DNA from: Photorhabdus noenieputensis
GTDB lineage: Bacteria; Pseudomonadota; Gammaproteobacteria; Enterobacterales; Enterobacteriaceae
DNA length: 64,000 nucleotides
NCBI RefSeq assembly: GCF_018448935.1
Contig: NZ_RCWC01000004.1
Location: 124,001 to 188,000 of the forward strand
Reading direction: 5' to 3'
The position numbers were made by a program, and so were the translations under genes. Positions 9,149 through 17,830 of this stretch are shown piece after piece. Every line of letters starts with the position of its first letter. Position 1 is the first letter of the stretch. The notes below the pieces were generated by a model that saw only the letters and a list, made by a program, of their open reading frames with translations, was not told the DNA's origin and did not search any database.

Positions 9149-9571
9149 CTAAGACAATTTTAGGTGAGGGTTTCTAAGAGAAATAGTTATTGTTCCGACC
9201 TGATTACCATTACGGGTATCTTTTCCATAACTGAAATCAAAATATTTCATTTGGTCTCCGGTTTCTACTACCGTTCCATTAATCGCTGTGAAATTTTTGC
9301 GGAGCATTGTGTTAAGTCCATAGGCATTAGCATCTTTTGGTGCAATATCAATGACGACTTTTCCTGTGTTCTCTTTTCCTTCGACCATGAAGTTGAATAC
9401 ACCTTTAGGGTAATCTTCTCTGTGAATATCTAATGGAAAATGGATACCATCCAGAGAATTGAGATTTAATAAAGTTGTTCCGGCTTTTAGAGTGAATTTT
9501 GTGTCGAATAAAGGTTGACCTTGTTCATCTAAATCAGTTCTTATGTTTAATATTTGAGAACTTATTAACAT
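9149..9571 (-). CDS. Hypothetical protein
   Basis: A 140-residue open frame that I do not recognise. It has no signal peptide, membrane segment or cysteine. The composition is that of a soluble beta-rich protein, with an acidic start (NIRTDLDEQG) and alternating hydrophobic stretches such as KVVIDIAP and TITISLRN near the end. The ribosome-binding site is weak (AAGAAAA). It stands alone, 226 bases upstream of the AtoC-like gene on the same strand. The frame is longer than expected by chance in this AT-rich region and its composition is protein-like, so I consider it real but of unknown function. Confidence 0.6.
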   Translation of the reverse strand: MLISSQILNIRTDLDEQGQPLFDTKFTLKAGTTLLNLNSLDGIHFPLDIHREDYPKGVFNFMVEGKENTGKVVIDIAPKDANAYGLNTMLRKNFTAINGTVVETGDQMKYFDFSYGKDTRNGNQVGTITISLRNPHLKLS

Positions 9572-10447
9572 CTGTGCATTTTCTTGCTAGAAATAAATTC
9601 AATTACAGTGCATAGAACAATTCCCTTTACGTAAATAAGTTTACCTGAAAATATATTTTATTGTAATTCGGTTACTGTTTAACGCTGGAATCAATTATTA
9701 ACATTATTCTATCTTTCTCGTATAGAATCTCTTTAATGATTACTTTGTTATTGGCATGATTACATTACAGATGAATAACCTGAAATTACCTAACGCTTGT
9801 GGAGATATTGAAATATTTATCCAGTTTTAAAGCAATATCATAGAGGTAACTTCCAATGTATTGTCATAATATTTATCTTTGTCAGTATTATTCCATCACG
9901 ATTTGCATTATTTAAAGCATATAAATATTATAGTGAATTGATTTGGTTTAAATTTAATTTAAGTGCTGTTTGTCCGGGATTTATCCATATTGTTCTGTCT
10001 AATTAATAAAAATTCATATTTAACTCATTGGAATTTTGTAGGGTAAATAATATCGCCCTAATGATAACTATTTGAAATCAATATACGGTTTTTTCATATT
10101 ATATTCCAATTGACTTGTAATAATGTGAAGAATGGACTACTTTTTTAATGTGGATATATGAAGCTCTCCGATTCACTAAAGAATATTGATGATATAATTT
10201 TATTCAGAAGTTAAATATTATTTAAGAAAGATATTTACATACCTAAAATAGCTATGAAAATTAATTTCAATTAGTTAATGCCATTATACCCTATGGATTT
10301 CAAGGTGCATCGCGGCGGCAAGGGAGCGAATCCCCGGGAGCATAGATAACTATGTGACCGGGATGAGAGAATGCAGCCAACAAAGAGGCAACTTGAAAGA
10401 TAACGGGTATATACGATAATTGAATGAATCTTAAAGGATATATAAAT
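9572..10447. other. AT-rich leader of the first six-cysteine protein gene
   Basis: About 870 bases without a gene. From 9602 onward it belongs to the direct duplication described separately, and it contains the ERIC copy at 10285-10413. Many blocks (for example TTACCTGAAAATATATTTT) recur upstream of the second gene at 10945-11378, so regulatory signals are probably included. Confidence 0.55.
10285..10413 (+). repeat. ERIC element, copy 2, inserted in duplication copy A
   Basis: It starts TATACCCTATGGATTTCAAG and ends GATAACGGGTATATA. The unoccupied equivalent exists in copy B, where ACTATTATACGATAATTG (11335-11352) is uninterrupted. In copy A the element sits between CCATTA and CGATAATTG, so it inserted at a TA and is flanked by TA on both sides. 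Confidence 0.9.
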
Positions 10448-10753
10448 ATGAAGAAATTTATGTTAGGAGTATTGCTTCTCGGGATTGCGTCTGCCGCAAA
10501 CGCAGGCAATGGAGCCGATAAGTCTATTGAGCTAACTGATCAAGAGTGTATTGCACAGTGGTATATATCTAGTGCTTCCCAGTCTTGTGATATATTATCA
10601 ATTTGGAAACTCGGAAATGATACTTGTGCTATTACAGCACAATGTCGTGCTGTTCATGGACCCGTTGTCGAGAATGGTACTCGGTTTTTCCCGTATTCTC
10701 AGGTATCACAGATCGCGAACTGCGGTGGTTATTTAAAGACTGATGGATGTTAA
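10448..10753 (+). CDS. Small secreted six-cysteine protein, copy 1
   Basis: A 101-residue protein with a clear Sec signal peptide (MKKFMLGVLLLGIASAANA, cleavage probably before GNGAD). The mature part of about 82 residues has six cysteines, the last at the C-terminus, which could form three disulfides. The start at 10448 is chosen because AAAGGA lies ten bases upstream and the signal peptide begins there. Its paralogue at 11379 keeps all six cysteines while other positions vary, a pattern typical of secreted toxins, inhibitors or lectin-like proteins. I do not recognise the family and give no function. The ERIC element lies 35 bases upstream and could affect its mRNA. Confidence 0.8.
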   Translation: MKKFMLGVLLLGIASAANAGNGADKSIELTDQECIAQWYISSASQSCDILSIWKLGNDTCAITAQCRAVHGPVVENGTRFFPYSQVSQIANCGGYLKTDGC

Positions 10754-10907
10754 TTTTATCTTCATTAATTTCAGGCTACGGATTGTAGCCTGATTAGGGC
10801 GTTAGGGGAAAATTGTAAATTCAAATCAGTGCCGTAATCTCGGTAAATAGGGATTATGGATAAAATTTTTTATAATTAGTTAGTTATGGCTATGGTAAAG
10901 CCGAAAA

Positions 10908-11835
10908 TTACAGTGCATAGATCAATGCTCTTTCCGTCATTAAGTTTACCTGAAAATATATTTTATTGTAATTCAGTTACTGTTTAACGCTGGAGTTAAT
11001 TATTACTTTGTTATTAGGATGATTACATTACAGATGAATAACCTGAAATTACTTAATGATTGATGAATAAAAAACCGTATTTAACTCACTAGAATCTTGT
11101 AGGGTAAATAATATCATTCTAATGATAATCATTTGAAATCAATATACAGTTTTATCATATTATATTCCAGTTAACTTGTAATAATGTGGAAGATGGACTA
11201 CTTTTTTAATGTGGATATATGAAACTCTCCGATTCACTAAAGGATATTGATTATTTTATTCGGAAATTAAATATTATTTAAGAAAGATATTTACATATCT
11301 AAAATAGCTATGAAAATTAATTTCAATTAGTTAATACTATTATACGATAATTGAATGATTCTTAAAGGATATATAAATATGAAGAAATTTATCTTAGGAG
11401 CATTGCTTCTCGGGATTGCGTCTGCTGCAAACGCAGGTAGTGGAGCCGATAGACCTATTGAACTAACTGATCAAGAGTGTATGGCGCAGTGGAATCTGTC
11501 TCGTGCTTCCCAGTCTTGTGATGTATTCGTTTGGAAGCAAGGAGATGAGACTTGCGTTATTAAATCACAATGTCGTACTGATAATGGAGGATTTACCGAT
11601 AACGGTACTGAGTATTTCCCGTATTTTAAGGTATCACAGATTATGAACTGCAATGGTCGCTTAAAGATAGAAAGATGTTAACTTTATTTTCACTAATTTT
11701 AGGCTACGGACGGATTGTAGCCTGATTAGGGCGTTAGGGGAAATTTGTAAATTCAAATCAGTGCCGTAATCTCGGCAAATAGGGATTGTGGATAAAAATT
11801 TTTTATAATTAGTTAGTTATGGCTATGGTAAAGCT
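10908..11835 (+). repeat. Direct duplication, copy B
   Basis: Second copy of the segment at 9602-10901, directly adjacent. It lacks the ERIC insertion and part of the leader. Identity is highest in the 300 bases before the gene and in the 3' region (GATTAGGGCGTTAGGGGAAA and onward). Confidence 0.8.
11379..11681 (+). CDS. Small secreted six-cysteine protein, copy 2
   Basis: A 100-residue paralogue of the protein at 10448. The signal peptide is MKKFILGALLLGIASAANA, followed by GSGAD. All six cysteines of the mature part are kept (in the contexts QEC, QSC, ETC, SQC, MNC and the terminal ERC). The two mature parts differ mainly between the second and fifth cysteines, whereas the signal peptide and first 20 mature residues are almost unchanged. 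It has its own AAAGGA ribosome-binding site and its own leader. The family is not recognised; it is probably exported to the periplasm or beyond. Confidence 0.8.
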   Translation: MKKFILGALLLGIASAANAGSGADRPIELTDQECMAQWNLSRASQSCDVFVWKQGDETCVIKSQCRTDNGGFTDNGTEYFPYFKVSQIMNCNGRLKIERC

Positions 11836-12146
11836 ATGTAATATTGGTTAAGGTCGAAATTTAGGATAAGGAAGAGCAACAAATAGGAAAAAATAAATGA
11901 AATTAAGATTTGCTAATAACCGATCAATGTGATTTAATAGCGTCACTGGTTTGGAAGTACAGACCTATTTATGACAAGTTTTTATGAAAAGTATTAAAGT
12001 TAAAGCAGTTCACCATTTAGCGTTATCCCTGATACCACTTCATTGCGAATTCCTTCTAATTAGTACCCGTAATAGTACCCATAAGTAAAACTGAAAAACA
12101 GACCTAATAACGCCTTATGGCAACTCAAAAATTAAAGGAAAATTCT
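11682..12146. other. Intergenic region and probable long cold-shock leader
   Basis: About 465 bases. The left part ends the duplication. The remainder has no credible gene and directly precedes a CspA-family gene; such genes usually have long structured 5' leaders, which may account for part of it. Confidence 0.5.
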
Positions 12147-12362
12147 ATGTCTAATGCAATGACTGGTTCAGTAAAATGGTTTAACAACGATAAAGGTTTT
12201 GGCTTTATTTCGCCAAAAGATGGTAGCAAAGATGTTTTTGTTCATTATTCTGCAATTCAGAGTAATAATTTCAAAACATTGGAAGAAGGTCAGGAAGTTT
12301 CATTCTCTATTGAGAATGGCGCAAAAGGCCCATCCGCAGTAAATGTTGTCGTGTTATCTTAA
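12147..12362 (+). CDS. CspA-family cold-shock protein
   Basis: A 71-residue single cold-shock domain that binds single-stranded RNA and DNA and acts as an RNA chaperone. Both RNA-binding motifs are present: KGFGFI (RNP1) and VFVHYSAI (RNP2). The start at 12147 gives the canonical [14 protein letters not shown]-terminus and has AAAGGA upstream; an in-frame ATG at 12117 would add ten residues not found in the family. A strong terminator follows. Which csp paralogue (A, B, C, E) this represents cannot be decided from the sequence alone. Confidence 0.95.
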   Translation: MSNAMTGSVKWFNNDKGFGFISPKDGSKDVFVHYSAIQSNNFKTLEEGQEVSFSIENGAKGPSAVNVVVLS

Positions 12363-12442
12363 TTTAACTGCTTAAATCTATTAACAACTTTATGATAGCG
12401 ATGAAGGTGTAATATCCTGAGTAATTAAAGTTGTTAATAAGT

Positions 12443-12471
12443 AAAAACCCGCTTTAATCGCGGGTTTTTTT
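12443..12471 (+). terminator. Terminator of the cold-shock gene
   Basis: AAACCCGC and GCGGGTTT arms close around a short loop (TTTAATC), followed by a run of T residues. It lies 80 bases after the csp stop codon. Confidence 0.9.
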
Positions 12472-12580
12472 GCATGGCGGCAAAGTAGTATTTTATTTAA
12501 TTCTTACCTTGTAGCTTAAAGGGAACCAAATATTGAAGTTTCCATTGAATCTATAGTTCGGCAGTGGTTCTTATGAGTCA

Positions 12581-12973
12581 TCAAACCCGCATCAAAGAAG
12601 GCGGCAGATCTTTAGGTTGTTGAGCTATGGCTGGCGCTAAGCGCTGCTCAATATCATCAATAAAGCGTTCTAACCAGGTTTGTAGCTCGGCTGCGTCTAC
12701 CTCGATCAAGGGGCGTTGCGACCATAGAATCGCTTGTCCATCCAAATCACCTTGGACATGAGCCGGCCAATGTTGCCCAAAAAGGTTATTGGCATGACTG
12801 ACTTCGGTCCCTAATTCGCAAAACAACTGTAGCCAGTTGTCGTGATAACAGCCAATCAATACTTGGAAACGTCCATCGACCTCTAAAGTATAGATACCAT
12901 CGTCAGTAGGAGATGCAGATACGCCAAGTTTAGAGAACAGCGCTTCTATAAGCTGGTGGTAGTCGTGTGTCAT
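12581..12973 (-). CDS. Type III secretion chaperone of LopT
   Basis: A 130-residue acidic protein with the layout of class IA (CesT/SycE/SycT-like) chaperones: an N-terminal amphipathic helix (HDYHQLIEALFSKLGV), beta strands (YTLEVDGRFQVLIGCY, LQLFCELG) and a C-terminal helix with tryptophan and leucine (LQTWLERFIDDIEQRL). Its ATG overlaps the lopT stop codon (ATGA), so it is coupled to the effector gene, the usual pairing for a dedicated chaperone. It probably binds the N-terminal region of LopT and keeps it ready for export. It corresponds by position to SycT of Yersinia, which serves YopT. Confidence 0.82.
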   Translation of the reverse strand: MTHDYHQLIEALFSKLGVSASPTDDGIYTLEVDGRFQVLIGCYHDNWLQLFCELGTEVSHANNLFGQHWPAHVQGDLDGQAILWSQRPLIEVDAAELQTWLERFIDDIEQRLAPAIAQQPKDLPPSLMRV

Positions 12974-13905
12974 CGTGTTTTAGGCTCGAAGTTGGAAACG
13001 TAGAAATTTTGTCCCAGACCGATTTCCTTGTTGTACATGGATTTGGACCAGAAATCCTGAGAGAACCAGTTGGAGAATGAGGTTTTATCCGGGAAGTTGA
13101 ACTCGCCGAAGTTAGGATCGAAGAAGGTAACGCCTTTCTGGTCATCGACATAGGCGGCTACCGTGTGCCCGGCCATTTGTCCTTCAAAACTGATCTTCTT
13201 GTAGCCTGATCCCTTATCACCTGTATCCAGGATGGCGTTTAATAGATCTTTTGTACCTTTGCTGCCAGTTTCTCCGCTTACTTCAAGTGGACTTCGTGGT
13301 TGGATACCGTTCTCACGGAGCCAGGATTCGGTTATTTGGCTTTGCTTGGCATATGGGTCCAGGCCATCCATCTGTAACTGCTTAATAGAAACCAGAGAAT
13401 CGATATGGAATTGTCCTTTCTGGCCGCCTACGTAAAGCTGATCGAAGACGCTTTCCCCTTTGGCATGAGCGCTTATCCAATGAGCTGATATGGACTCACA
13501 AACCCCGCCAGAGGTGTCTTGATGTTTCATGATTTGGTCCAGAAAGGTGCCTTTTGTCTGGGCGAACTTGAAAGTAACTTCGCCGCCGTGCTTACTGGCA
13601 GAATCGCGAACACTCCCTAACTTGGTGCTTACCGCAAAGTGAACGATTCTGTCTTTTATCATGCTGAACGAGAAGCGGCTTTCTTGATTCTTTTTGCCAT
13701 CGGTGGTCAGTTGGCGATCGAGCATGGAGTGGCCAGGTAGATTGCGTTGAATCGTTGCTGAAAGGCGCTCTAACAACCCTGGTCTGGGTGAAGAGACTTT
13801 CAGGGATTTACCCGACAGTTCACCCTGTGGTTGATTAACGGCTGTGGTATCGAGCTGCTGGCTAGGAAATATTCTTTGGTGATTAATACCTGAGATGGGA
13901 GACAA
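12970..13905 (-). CDS. lopT: YopT-like cysteine protease effector LopT
   Basis: A 311-residue type III effector of peptidase family C58. By family it cleaves the C-terminal prenylcysteine from Rho-type GTPases, releasing them from host membranes. The catalytic triad is visible: Cys136 (GGVCESISAHWISAHAKG), His247 (MAGHTVAAY) and Asp263 (FFDPNFGEF). The N-terminal 100 residues are the secretion/chaperone-binding part. The first in-frame start with a good ribosome-binding site (AAAGGAG, seven bases upstream) is a TTG at 13905; no ATG occurs before residue 61. It follows yscL by 169 bases on the same strand and is followed by its chaperone. It is the only recognisable effector in this T3SS island. 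I see no ExsA box directly upstream, so it may be read through from yscL. Confidence 0.95.
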   Translation of the reverse strand: MSPISGINHQRIFPSQQLDTTAVNQPQGELSGKSLKVSSPRPGLLERLSATIQRNLPGHSMLDRQLTTDGKKNQESRFSFSMIKDRIVHFAVSTKLGSVRDSASKHGGEVTFKFAQTKGTFLDQIMKHQDTSGGVCESISAHWISAHAKGESVFDQLYVGGQKGQFHIDSLVSIKQLQMDGLDPYAKQSQITESWLRENGIQPRSPLEVSGETGSKGTKDLLNAILDTGDKGSGYKKISFEGQMAGHTVAAYVDDQKGVTFFDPNFGEFNFPDKTSFSNWFSQDFWSKSMYNKEIGLGQNFYVSNFEPKTR

Positions 13906-14074
13906 TGGTCACTCCTTTAGTGGTTTCTTTTGTGATTATTCCAAGGGATATACGTTTGGATATCAGATAGAGTGAATCATAATGTTTTGTCGAAATAGAG
14001 AATATTAATAACGGCAGAAGAAATTTTCACTTTCCGTCGAAAACCGGTTATCTCTTTGAAGCGTGATGGCGTCT

Positions 14075-14692
14075 TCAACTTTGCCATTGGTTATTGATGG
14101 CAGACATCAGCGCTTCTAATTGGCTATCCAAACTGGCATCAATGATCCCGACTTCTGTTTCTAAAATACAGCCTCCTTTATCGAGACGTTCATCAGCGGT
14201 GATCTCTAAATAACCGATTTCAGGGAAGTCTTTGTGTACCCGTGATATCTGTTCGCGAACTGTTGTGGCCTGTTCAGGATTAACGCGTAAAATAACCTGT
14301 TTTTGGTTACTGACTAATGATAGGGCTTCACGAACTACCTGTAAGGTGAGGGAAACTTGGTCATAATTCTTTAGGATCTTACGTACAGCCTGCAAGACTA
14401 CATTGCTCATCTGTTGCTCCACCTGCCGGTAATATTGCTGGCATTGCAACTGGGTTTGATGGATCAGATTAGCTTGTTCCGCGCGGGCAGCATCAATACC
14501 TGCTTGCCAACCTAATTCTTTTTGTTGTTCATACACTGTTTGCGCGTCACGTTCAATTTCTTGTGCCTGCATCCGTGCAGCCTCAAGCAGAGATTTGGCG
14601 CTGAGACAGGTCTGATAGTCCGCTTTACGCAGTATCTGGAGTTCAGGGGACAGTTGAAGATGCTCTGTTGTTATTTTAATAAATGGTAACAT
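14075..14692 (-). CDS. sctL: T3SS stator protein YscL/SctL
   Basis: A 205-residue homologue of YscL and flagellar FliH. It binds the ATPase YscN and links it to YscQ on the cytoplasmic sorting platform. A charged, alanine-rich helical segment (about residues 30-110, AKSLLEAARMQAQEIERD onward) is followed by the globular domain (VILRVNPEQ, GYLEITADERLDKGGCILET, GIIDASLDSQLEAL). It overlaps yscK by 22 bases. It is the last structural gene of the minus-strand block before lopT. Confidence 0.93.
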   Translation of the reverse strand: MLPFIKITTEHLQLSPELQILRKADYQTCLSAKSLLEAARMQAQEIERDAQTVYEQQKELGWQAGIDAARAEQANLIHQTQLQCQQYYRQVEQQMSNVVLQAVRKILKNYDQVSLTLQVVREALSLVSNQKQVILRVNPEQATTVREQISRVHKDFPEIGYLEITADERLDKGGCILETEVGIIDASLDSQLEALMSAINNQWQS

Positions 14693-15297
14693 TCTGTGTT
14701 CACTTGCTTAGCCAATTTGAGACACAATGCTTGTGCCAATGGTCGTTCTGCCTGGCTGACAGGCCAGGCCGCGAGGTTTTCATGGGGGGGAAGCCGCAGG
14801 TTCAGGCGCTTAGCGAAATCGATAGGAAGAGGTTCCATCGCTGTTAGCCAGAACTGTAAGGCACTGGTACGAAAATAGTTTGCATTGATTACTGATGGTA
14901 ACGAGCGTTGCCAGCCAGTCGGCCAGTTGCCGATGATGATATCGAGATACTTTAAGCAGAAGCGGTGTCCCTCTTTTCCTAGTGAATCGTGTAAGTGGCG
15001 AAGTTCTGTCGCCAGCAGGCAATGGCGGATAGCTTGCCCGTGCAGTAAGGCTCCTAGCCAGGTAAGAAGTTGTTCTAAGCACGATTGTTCTAACAGGGCG
15101 ATATTCCCCAACCCGGTTGGCAATTCATAATCCACGTTCAGATCAAATTGGGTTAGCAGTAGCCCATTTAGCCTGGGGGAGTTTCGCCACTCAGGCAGGG
15201 AAGATAAGACTGCAAGCCATTCTGGTGATAGATGATCAGAATGAATATAGCTGGCAGGGCAAAACCGAAACTGATAGGGCGTTAATGCGGTTGCCAT
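14671..15297 (-). CDS. sctK: T3SS sorting-platform protein YscK/SctK
   Basis: A 208-residue homologue of YscK/PscK, which connects the sorting-platform pods to the inner-membrane ring (YscD). Recognisable family features are the N-terminal YQFRFCPASYIH, central LLTWLGALLHGQAIRHCLL and the C-terminal LAKRLNLRLP type block. It starts directly after the yscJ stop codon and overlaps yscL. The family is poorly conserved, so the call also rests on gene order, which is the same as in Yersinia and Pseudomonas. Confidence 0.88.
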   Translation of the reverse strand: MATALTPYQFRFCPASYIHSDHLSPEWLAVLSSLPEWRNSPRLNGLLLTQFDLNVDYELPTGLGNIALLEQSCLEQLLTWLGALLHGQAIRHCLLATELRHLHDSLGKEGHRFCLKYLDIIIGNWPTGWQRSLPSVINANYFRTSALQFWLTAMEPLPIDFAKRLNLRLPPHENLAAWPVSQAERPLAQALCLKLAKQVNTECYHLLK

Positions 15298-16035
15298 TTA
15301 TTGCATCCTGCTTCGATGCCACAGGAATTGTGCCAGATTACTGACAAATAGTAAGGCTAATAATAGTACCAACAGCCCAATCAGACGCCCCTGTGACTCT
15401 TCCGTCACTTGGATAGAGAACAGAGTGGAGTAGCGTGGTGCCAGCGGTACCTGACGTACGCCCGCAGCGGGCACTAATACGACGCTGATCCGATCATAAC
15501 TCAACCCTTCAATGCTGTTATTAACCAGTTGCTTGATCTGAGGAATGTAAGTGTCGAGTTGCACGTCCGCAGCGTGTTTGATAAATACCGAGGAAGAGGC
15601 TGGAGATAGCTTTTTACCCAGTTTGTCTTGCTCTTCGGGTAAAACAACATGTACCCGAGCTACCAGCACACCATCGATCTCAGAAAGTGTTCGGGCGATC
15701 TCCTGCGCTTTGGCGAAGTTAAGCCGCGCCCGCTCTTCTATTGGTGAAGAGATAAGGCCGTCTTTAGGGAAGACATCTTGTAACGAAGAGAAGTTCTCCC
15801 GTGGATATCCTTTACGTTTGAGCACTTCAACCGCTTGTGCCACGTCAGACTCTTCGACTAATAGCTTGATATTGCCATCTTTGTCTGGCTGCTTATCAGA
15901 GGAAATGCCCGCTTCCCTGAGCAAGGCTAACATTTCGTTGCCTTCTTTTTGGCTGACACCGGTGTAGAGTTCGATTTTACAGCCAGTTAGCATCAGGACA
16001 GCGAGCATAACGCAGATTATATAGTGTTTCTTCAC
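15298..16035 (-). CDS. sctJ: T3SS inner-membrane ring lipoprotein YscJ/SctJ
   Basis: A 245-residue lipoprotein that forms the periplasmic side of the inner-membrane ring. The signal peptide ends in a lipobox with Cys19 ([22 protein letters not shown], the family signature around the lipidated cysteine). Two ring-building domains follow, the first with the motif [23 protein letters not shown], and a C-terminal membrane anchor lies near residues 213-237. It ends immediately before yscK. Length and features are as in YscJ/PscJ. Confidence 0.96.
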   Translation of the reverse strand: MKKHYIICVMLAVLMLTGCKIELYTGVSQKEGNEMLALLREAGISSDKQPDKDGNIKLLVEESDVAQAVEVLKRKGYPRENFSSLQDVFPKDGLISSPIEERARLNFAKAQEIARTLSEIDGVLVARVHVVLPEEQDKLGKKLSPASSSVFIKHAADVQLDTYIPQIKQLVNNSIEGLSYDRISVVLVPAAGVRQVPLAPRYSTLFSIQVTEESQGRLIGLLVLLLALLFVSNLAQFLWHRSRMQ

Positions 16036-16041
16036 AGCTCC

Positions 16042-16380
16042 TCACTGGGCTTTCATTAGGGTTTCAATGTTTTGATTGAGTCGTCCTACCGTTTTGGCAA
16101 TCAGCTCTTCTTGCAGGGTGATTCGCATTAAAGACCACTGCATTTGCATCAGACTGTTAGGGTCACTACCGGGTACTGCTAGCTGCGCTTCCAGTTCCTG
16201 TTTAGCCTGAGTAAATTGTTGTCTGAGCTGACCCAATTCATTGATCAGATTGCTTTCAATTCCCTGATCTTGATTGGACATAGCGTGTTCAAAACTCGCA
16301 ATATTTTCGGCACTGGCCTGATGTGTATTAAGTTCATCCAGGCTGGTGATCAGTGTCTCGCTTATCTGTGGTAGATCCAT
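16042..16380 (-). CDS. sctI: T3SS inner-rod protein YscI/SctI
   Basis: A 112-residue inner-rod subunit that anchors the needle to the export gate. The C-terminal half has the conserved block LMQMQWSLMRITLQEELIAK. The rest is acidic and helical. GGAGGAA lies six bases before the ATG. It is exported as an early substrate and is close in length to YscI (115 residues). Confidence 0.93.
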   Translation of the reverse strand: MDLPQISETLITSLDELNTHQASAENIASFEHAMSNQDQGIESNLINELGQLRQQFTQAKQELEAQLAVPGSDPNSLMQMQWSLMRITLQEELIAKTVGRLNQNIETLMKAQ

Positions 16381-16455
16381 TGTTCCTCCAAATTTGAGGT
16401 AGGTTGAGTTTATCTAGGTTGTCTATCCCTGTTTCACTGGGTTGTGGTTGGTCCA

Positions 16456-17022
16456 TTATTCTTCCAAATCGAGTTTGTGTGAATTTCGTATCAGGTTATC
16501 CACCATACCATTACGGGGGATCAGTGTTTTCAACTCTTGCCGGATAAGGTCACTTAGGTACTCATTGCCAGGCATAGGTTCAATCTTGCCGAGTATCTTG
16601 AGAAGCACCGTCTCCTGTTGTCGGCCTGTGGGGGCGAATTCACGAACAATCTTTCTCAGTTCTGGCATATCCAGCGGTGGATTAACGGGCAATGTCAAGC
16701 CGCCAAACTGCGACCATAGCTGCTCTTGTACCGGAGCGATCAGTTTGTCTTCTAACTGAGCACGTTGGGCGGGCTGTTTATCGGGCGATGAAGCCTGATA
16801 CCACTGCCATGTCACTTTGCGCTGTGTCGCTGAATCAAAATCGCCTAAAACGTTCTCCAGCGATTCTCCTTGTAGCCAGCGTTGTTGGCGTTCTTTCAGC
16901 ATTTGCTGATCCGGTGTGGTTGCCAGTGCTTGCTCAAAGCTGTGCTGGTGCCTGGAGCTGACCGAAGGCTGTGCCGTTGGTGGCGACACGGAGTTATGGG
17001 ATGGCCCTTCAATCCTATCCAT
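16456..17022 (-). CDS. sctH: YscH/YopR-like early secreted protein
   Basis: A 188-residue homologue of YscH (YopR) and PscH, a protein secreted early that affects needle assembly. The C-terminal two-thirds has a helical pattern and the phrase RRQQETVLL-like block [13 protein letters not shown], and it ends LIRNSHKL. The N-terminal 35 residues are polar and serine-rich, as expected for a secretion signal. It overlaps yscG by eight bases. The sequence is divergent and the position between yscG and yscI supports the call. Confidence 0.85.
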   Translation of the reverse strand: MDRIEGPSHNSVSPPTAQPSVSSRHQHSFEQALATTPDQQMLKERQQRWLQGESLENVLGDFDSATQRKVTWQWYQASSPDKQPAQRAQLEDKLIAPVQEQLWSQFGGLTLPVNPPLDMPELRKIVREFAPTGRQQETVLLKILGKIEPMPGNEYLSDLIRQELKTLIPRNGMVDNLIRNSHKLDLEE

Positions 17023-17368
17023 GAGCTAGTTGTTCCCGCATGCCATCAACAAAGGAGAGCAATTGTGGATCGTCGCTGCCAGCCATTCGCGTCAGCCTCT
17101 GCTCCAGAGCTGATGCCAGTCCCAGACGCCACTCACACAAAGCTAACCAAGGTTCCAGACTAGGCCAGGGAAGATCCCGACCAAAATCCAGAGCCTGTTG
17201 ATATTGGCCTTGGTTCGTCAAAGAAGAGAGCCGAATCAGGTTTGCTGCTTCTTGCCCCTCTTCGCTTGACATCAGCCAGTCAGCAATAATATTGGCTTCG
17301 TCATGGCAGTGATGGCCGCTTCCAACCAGAGCAATATCTGCCAGTAACCCTTTGAGTGAACGTGTCAT
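17015..17368 (-). CDS. sctG: Needle-protein co-chaperone YscG
   Basis: A 117-residue TPR-like co-chaperone which, with YscE, keeps the needle subunit YscF unpolymerised in the cytoplasm. Blocks shared with YscG include [37 protein letters not shown] and the C-terminal VDGMREQL. The ATG at 17368 is chosen because the frame upstream of it lies inside yscF and the family starts here; yscF ends two bases before. Confidence is high because of the strong local similarity and conserved order. Confidence 0.94.
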   Translation of the reverse strand: MTRSLKGLLADIALVGSGHHCHDEANIIADWLMSSEEGQEAANLIRLSSLTNQGQYQQALDFGRDLPWPSLEPWLALCEWRLGLASALEQRLTRMAGSDDPQLLSFVDGMREQLAHG

Positions 17369-17370
17369 GA

Positions 17371-17625
17371 TTAGATCTTCTGTAATATACCCTGCATCAG
17401 GTCTTTCATAGCCCGGGTGACAGTAGAGTTGATGTTGTAGATTACCGACCATTTGTTGATTTTGTGCTGTAAATCAGCTAGCAAAGCGGGGTTATCAGGC
17501 CCGTCTTTGAGGGCGGTAATGGCGGCACTGACGTCTGTTTCGGCCTCATTGGCTTTTCCACTTAATTGCTCTGCAACCCTATCGAGGGTATTAGCGTCCG
17601 TTGCGGCAGTAAAAGTTTTAGCCAT
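17371..17625 (-). CDS. sctF: T3SS needle subunit YscF/SctF
   Basis: An 84-residue needle subunit that polymerises to the extracellular needle. It has the family layout of two helices with the turn [12 protein letters not shown] and the C-terminal block [20 protein letters not shown]. The start at 17625 has AAGGAGA upstream. An in-frame ATG further upstream lies inside yscE and gives 32 extra residues unlike any needle protein, so I reject it. It overlaps the yscE stop region by eight bases. Confidence 0.96.
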   Translation of the reverse strand: MAKTFTAATDANTLDRVAEQLSGKANEAETDVSAAITALKDGPDNPALLADLQHKINKWSVIYNINSTVTRAMKDLMQGILQKI

Positions 17626-17830
17626 GATGGTCTCCTTCTGTTGTGTTAAGTATTGTGATTGCGGCTTGGATGGCATCAGCCTCCAGTTGCCATTGTTGGT
17701 ATTCTTGTACCGAACCGCCACGTCTCAGTTGTTGTTTAATATCGTTCAGCGCCTGAGAGAGGCGATGTTGCATTTCGTTGACATAAGTCGGATCGGCACC
17801 AAACAGCCGTGCCTCCAGGGATGTCATCAT
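17618..17830 (-). CDS. sctE: Needle-protein co-chaperone YscE
   Basis: A 70-residue small helical protein that pairs with YscG to hold the needle subunit. The pattern [12 protein letters not shown], then MQHRLSQALNDIKQQLRRGG, matches PscE. Its start overlaps the yscD stop (ATGA). The second codon is also ATG, so the true N-terminus may be one residue shorter. Confidence 0.9.
   Translation of the reverse strand: MMTSLEARLFGADPTYVNEMQHRLSQALNDIKQQLRRGGSVQEYQQWQLEADAIQAAITILNTTEGDHHG

Larger units (their letters stand above)
9602..10901 (+). repeat. Direct duplication, copy A
   Basis: This segment begins ATTACAGTGCATAGA and ends GTTATGGCTATGGTAAAG. It is repeated at 10908-11835 with scattered differences. 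It includes a long leader, one small secreted-protein gene and the 3' region with the GGCTAC/GTAGCC hairpin. Copy A is longer because it carries the ERIC element and some leader sequence missing from copy B. Confidence 0.8.

Noticed and set aside
13906-14074. An ExsA box in front of lopT
   Set aside because: A-tracts are present but none has the GnC and TGnnA elements at the right spacing.
17371-17721. 116-residue version of the needle protein
   Set aside because: The extra 32 residues lie inside yscE, and needle subunits are about 80-90 residues; the ATG at 17625 has the proper ribosome-binding site.
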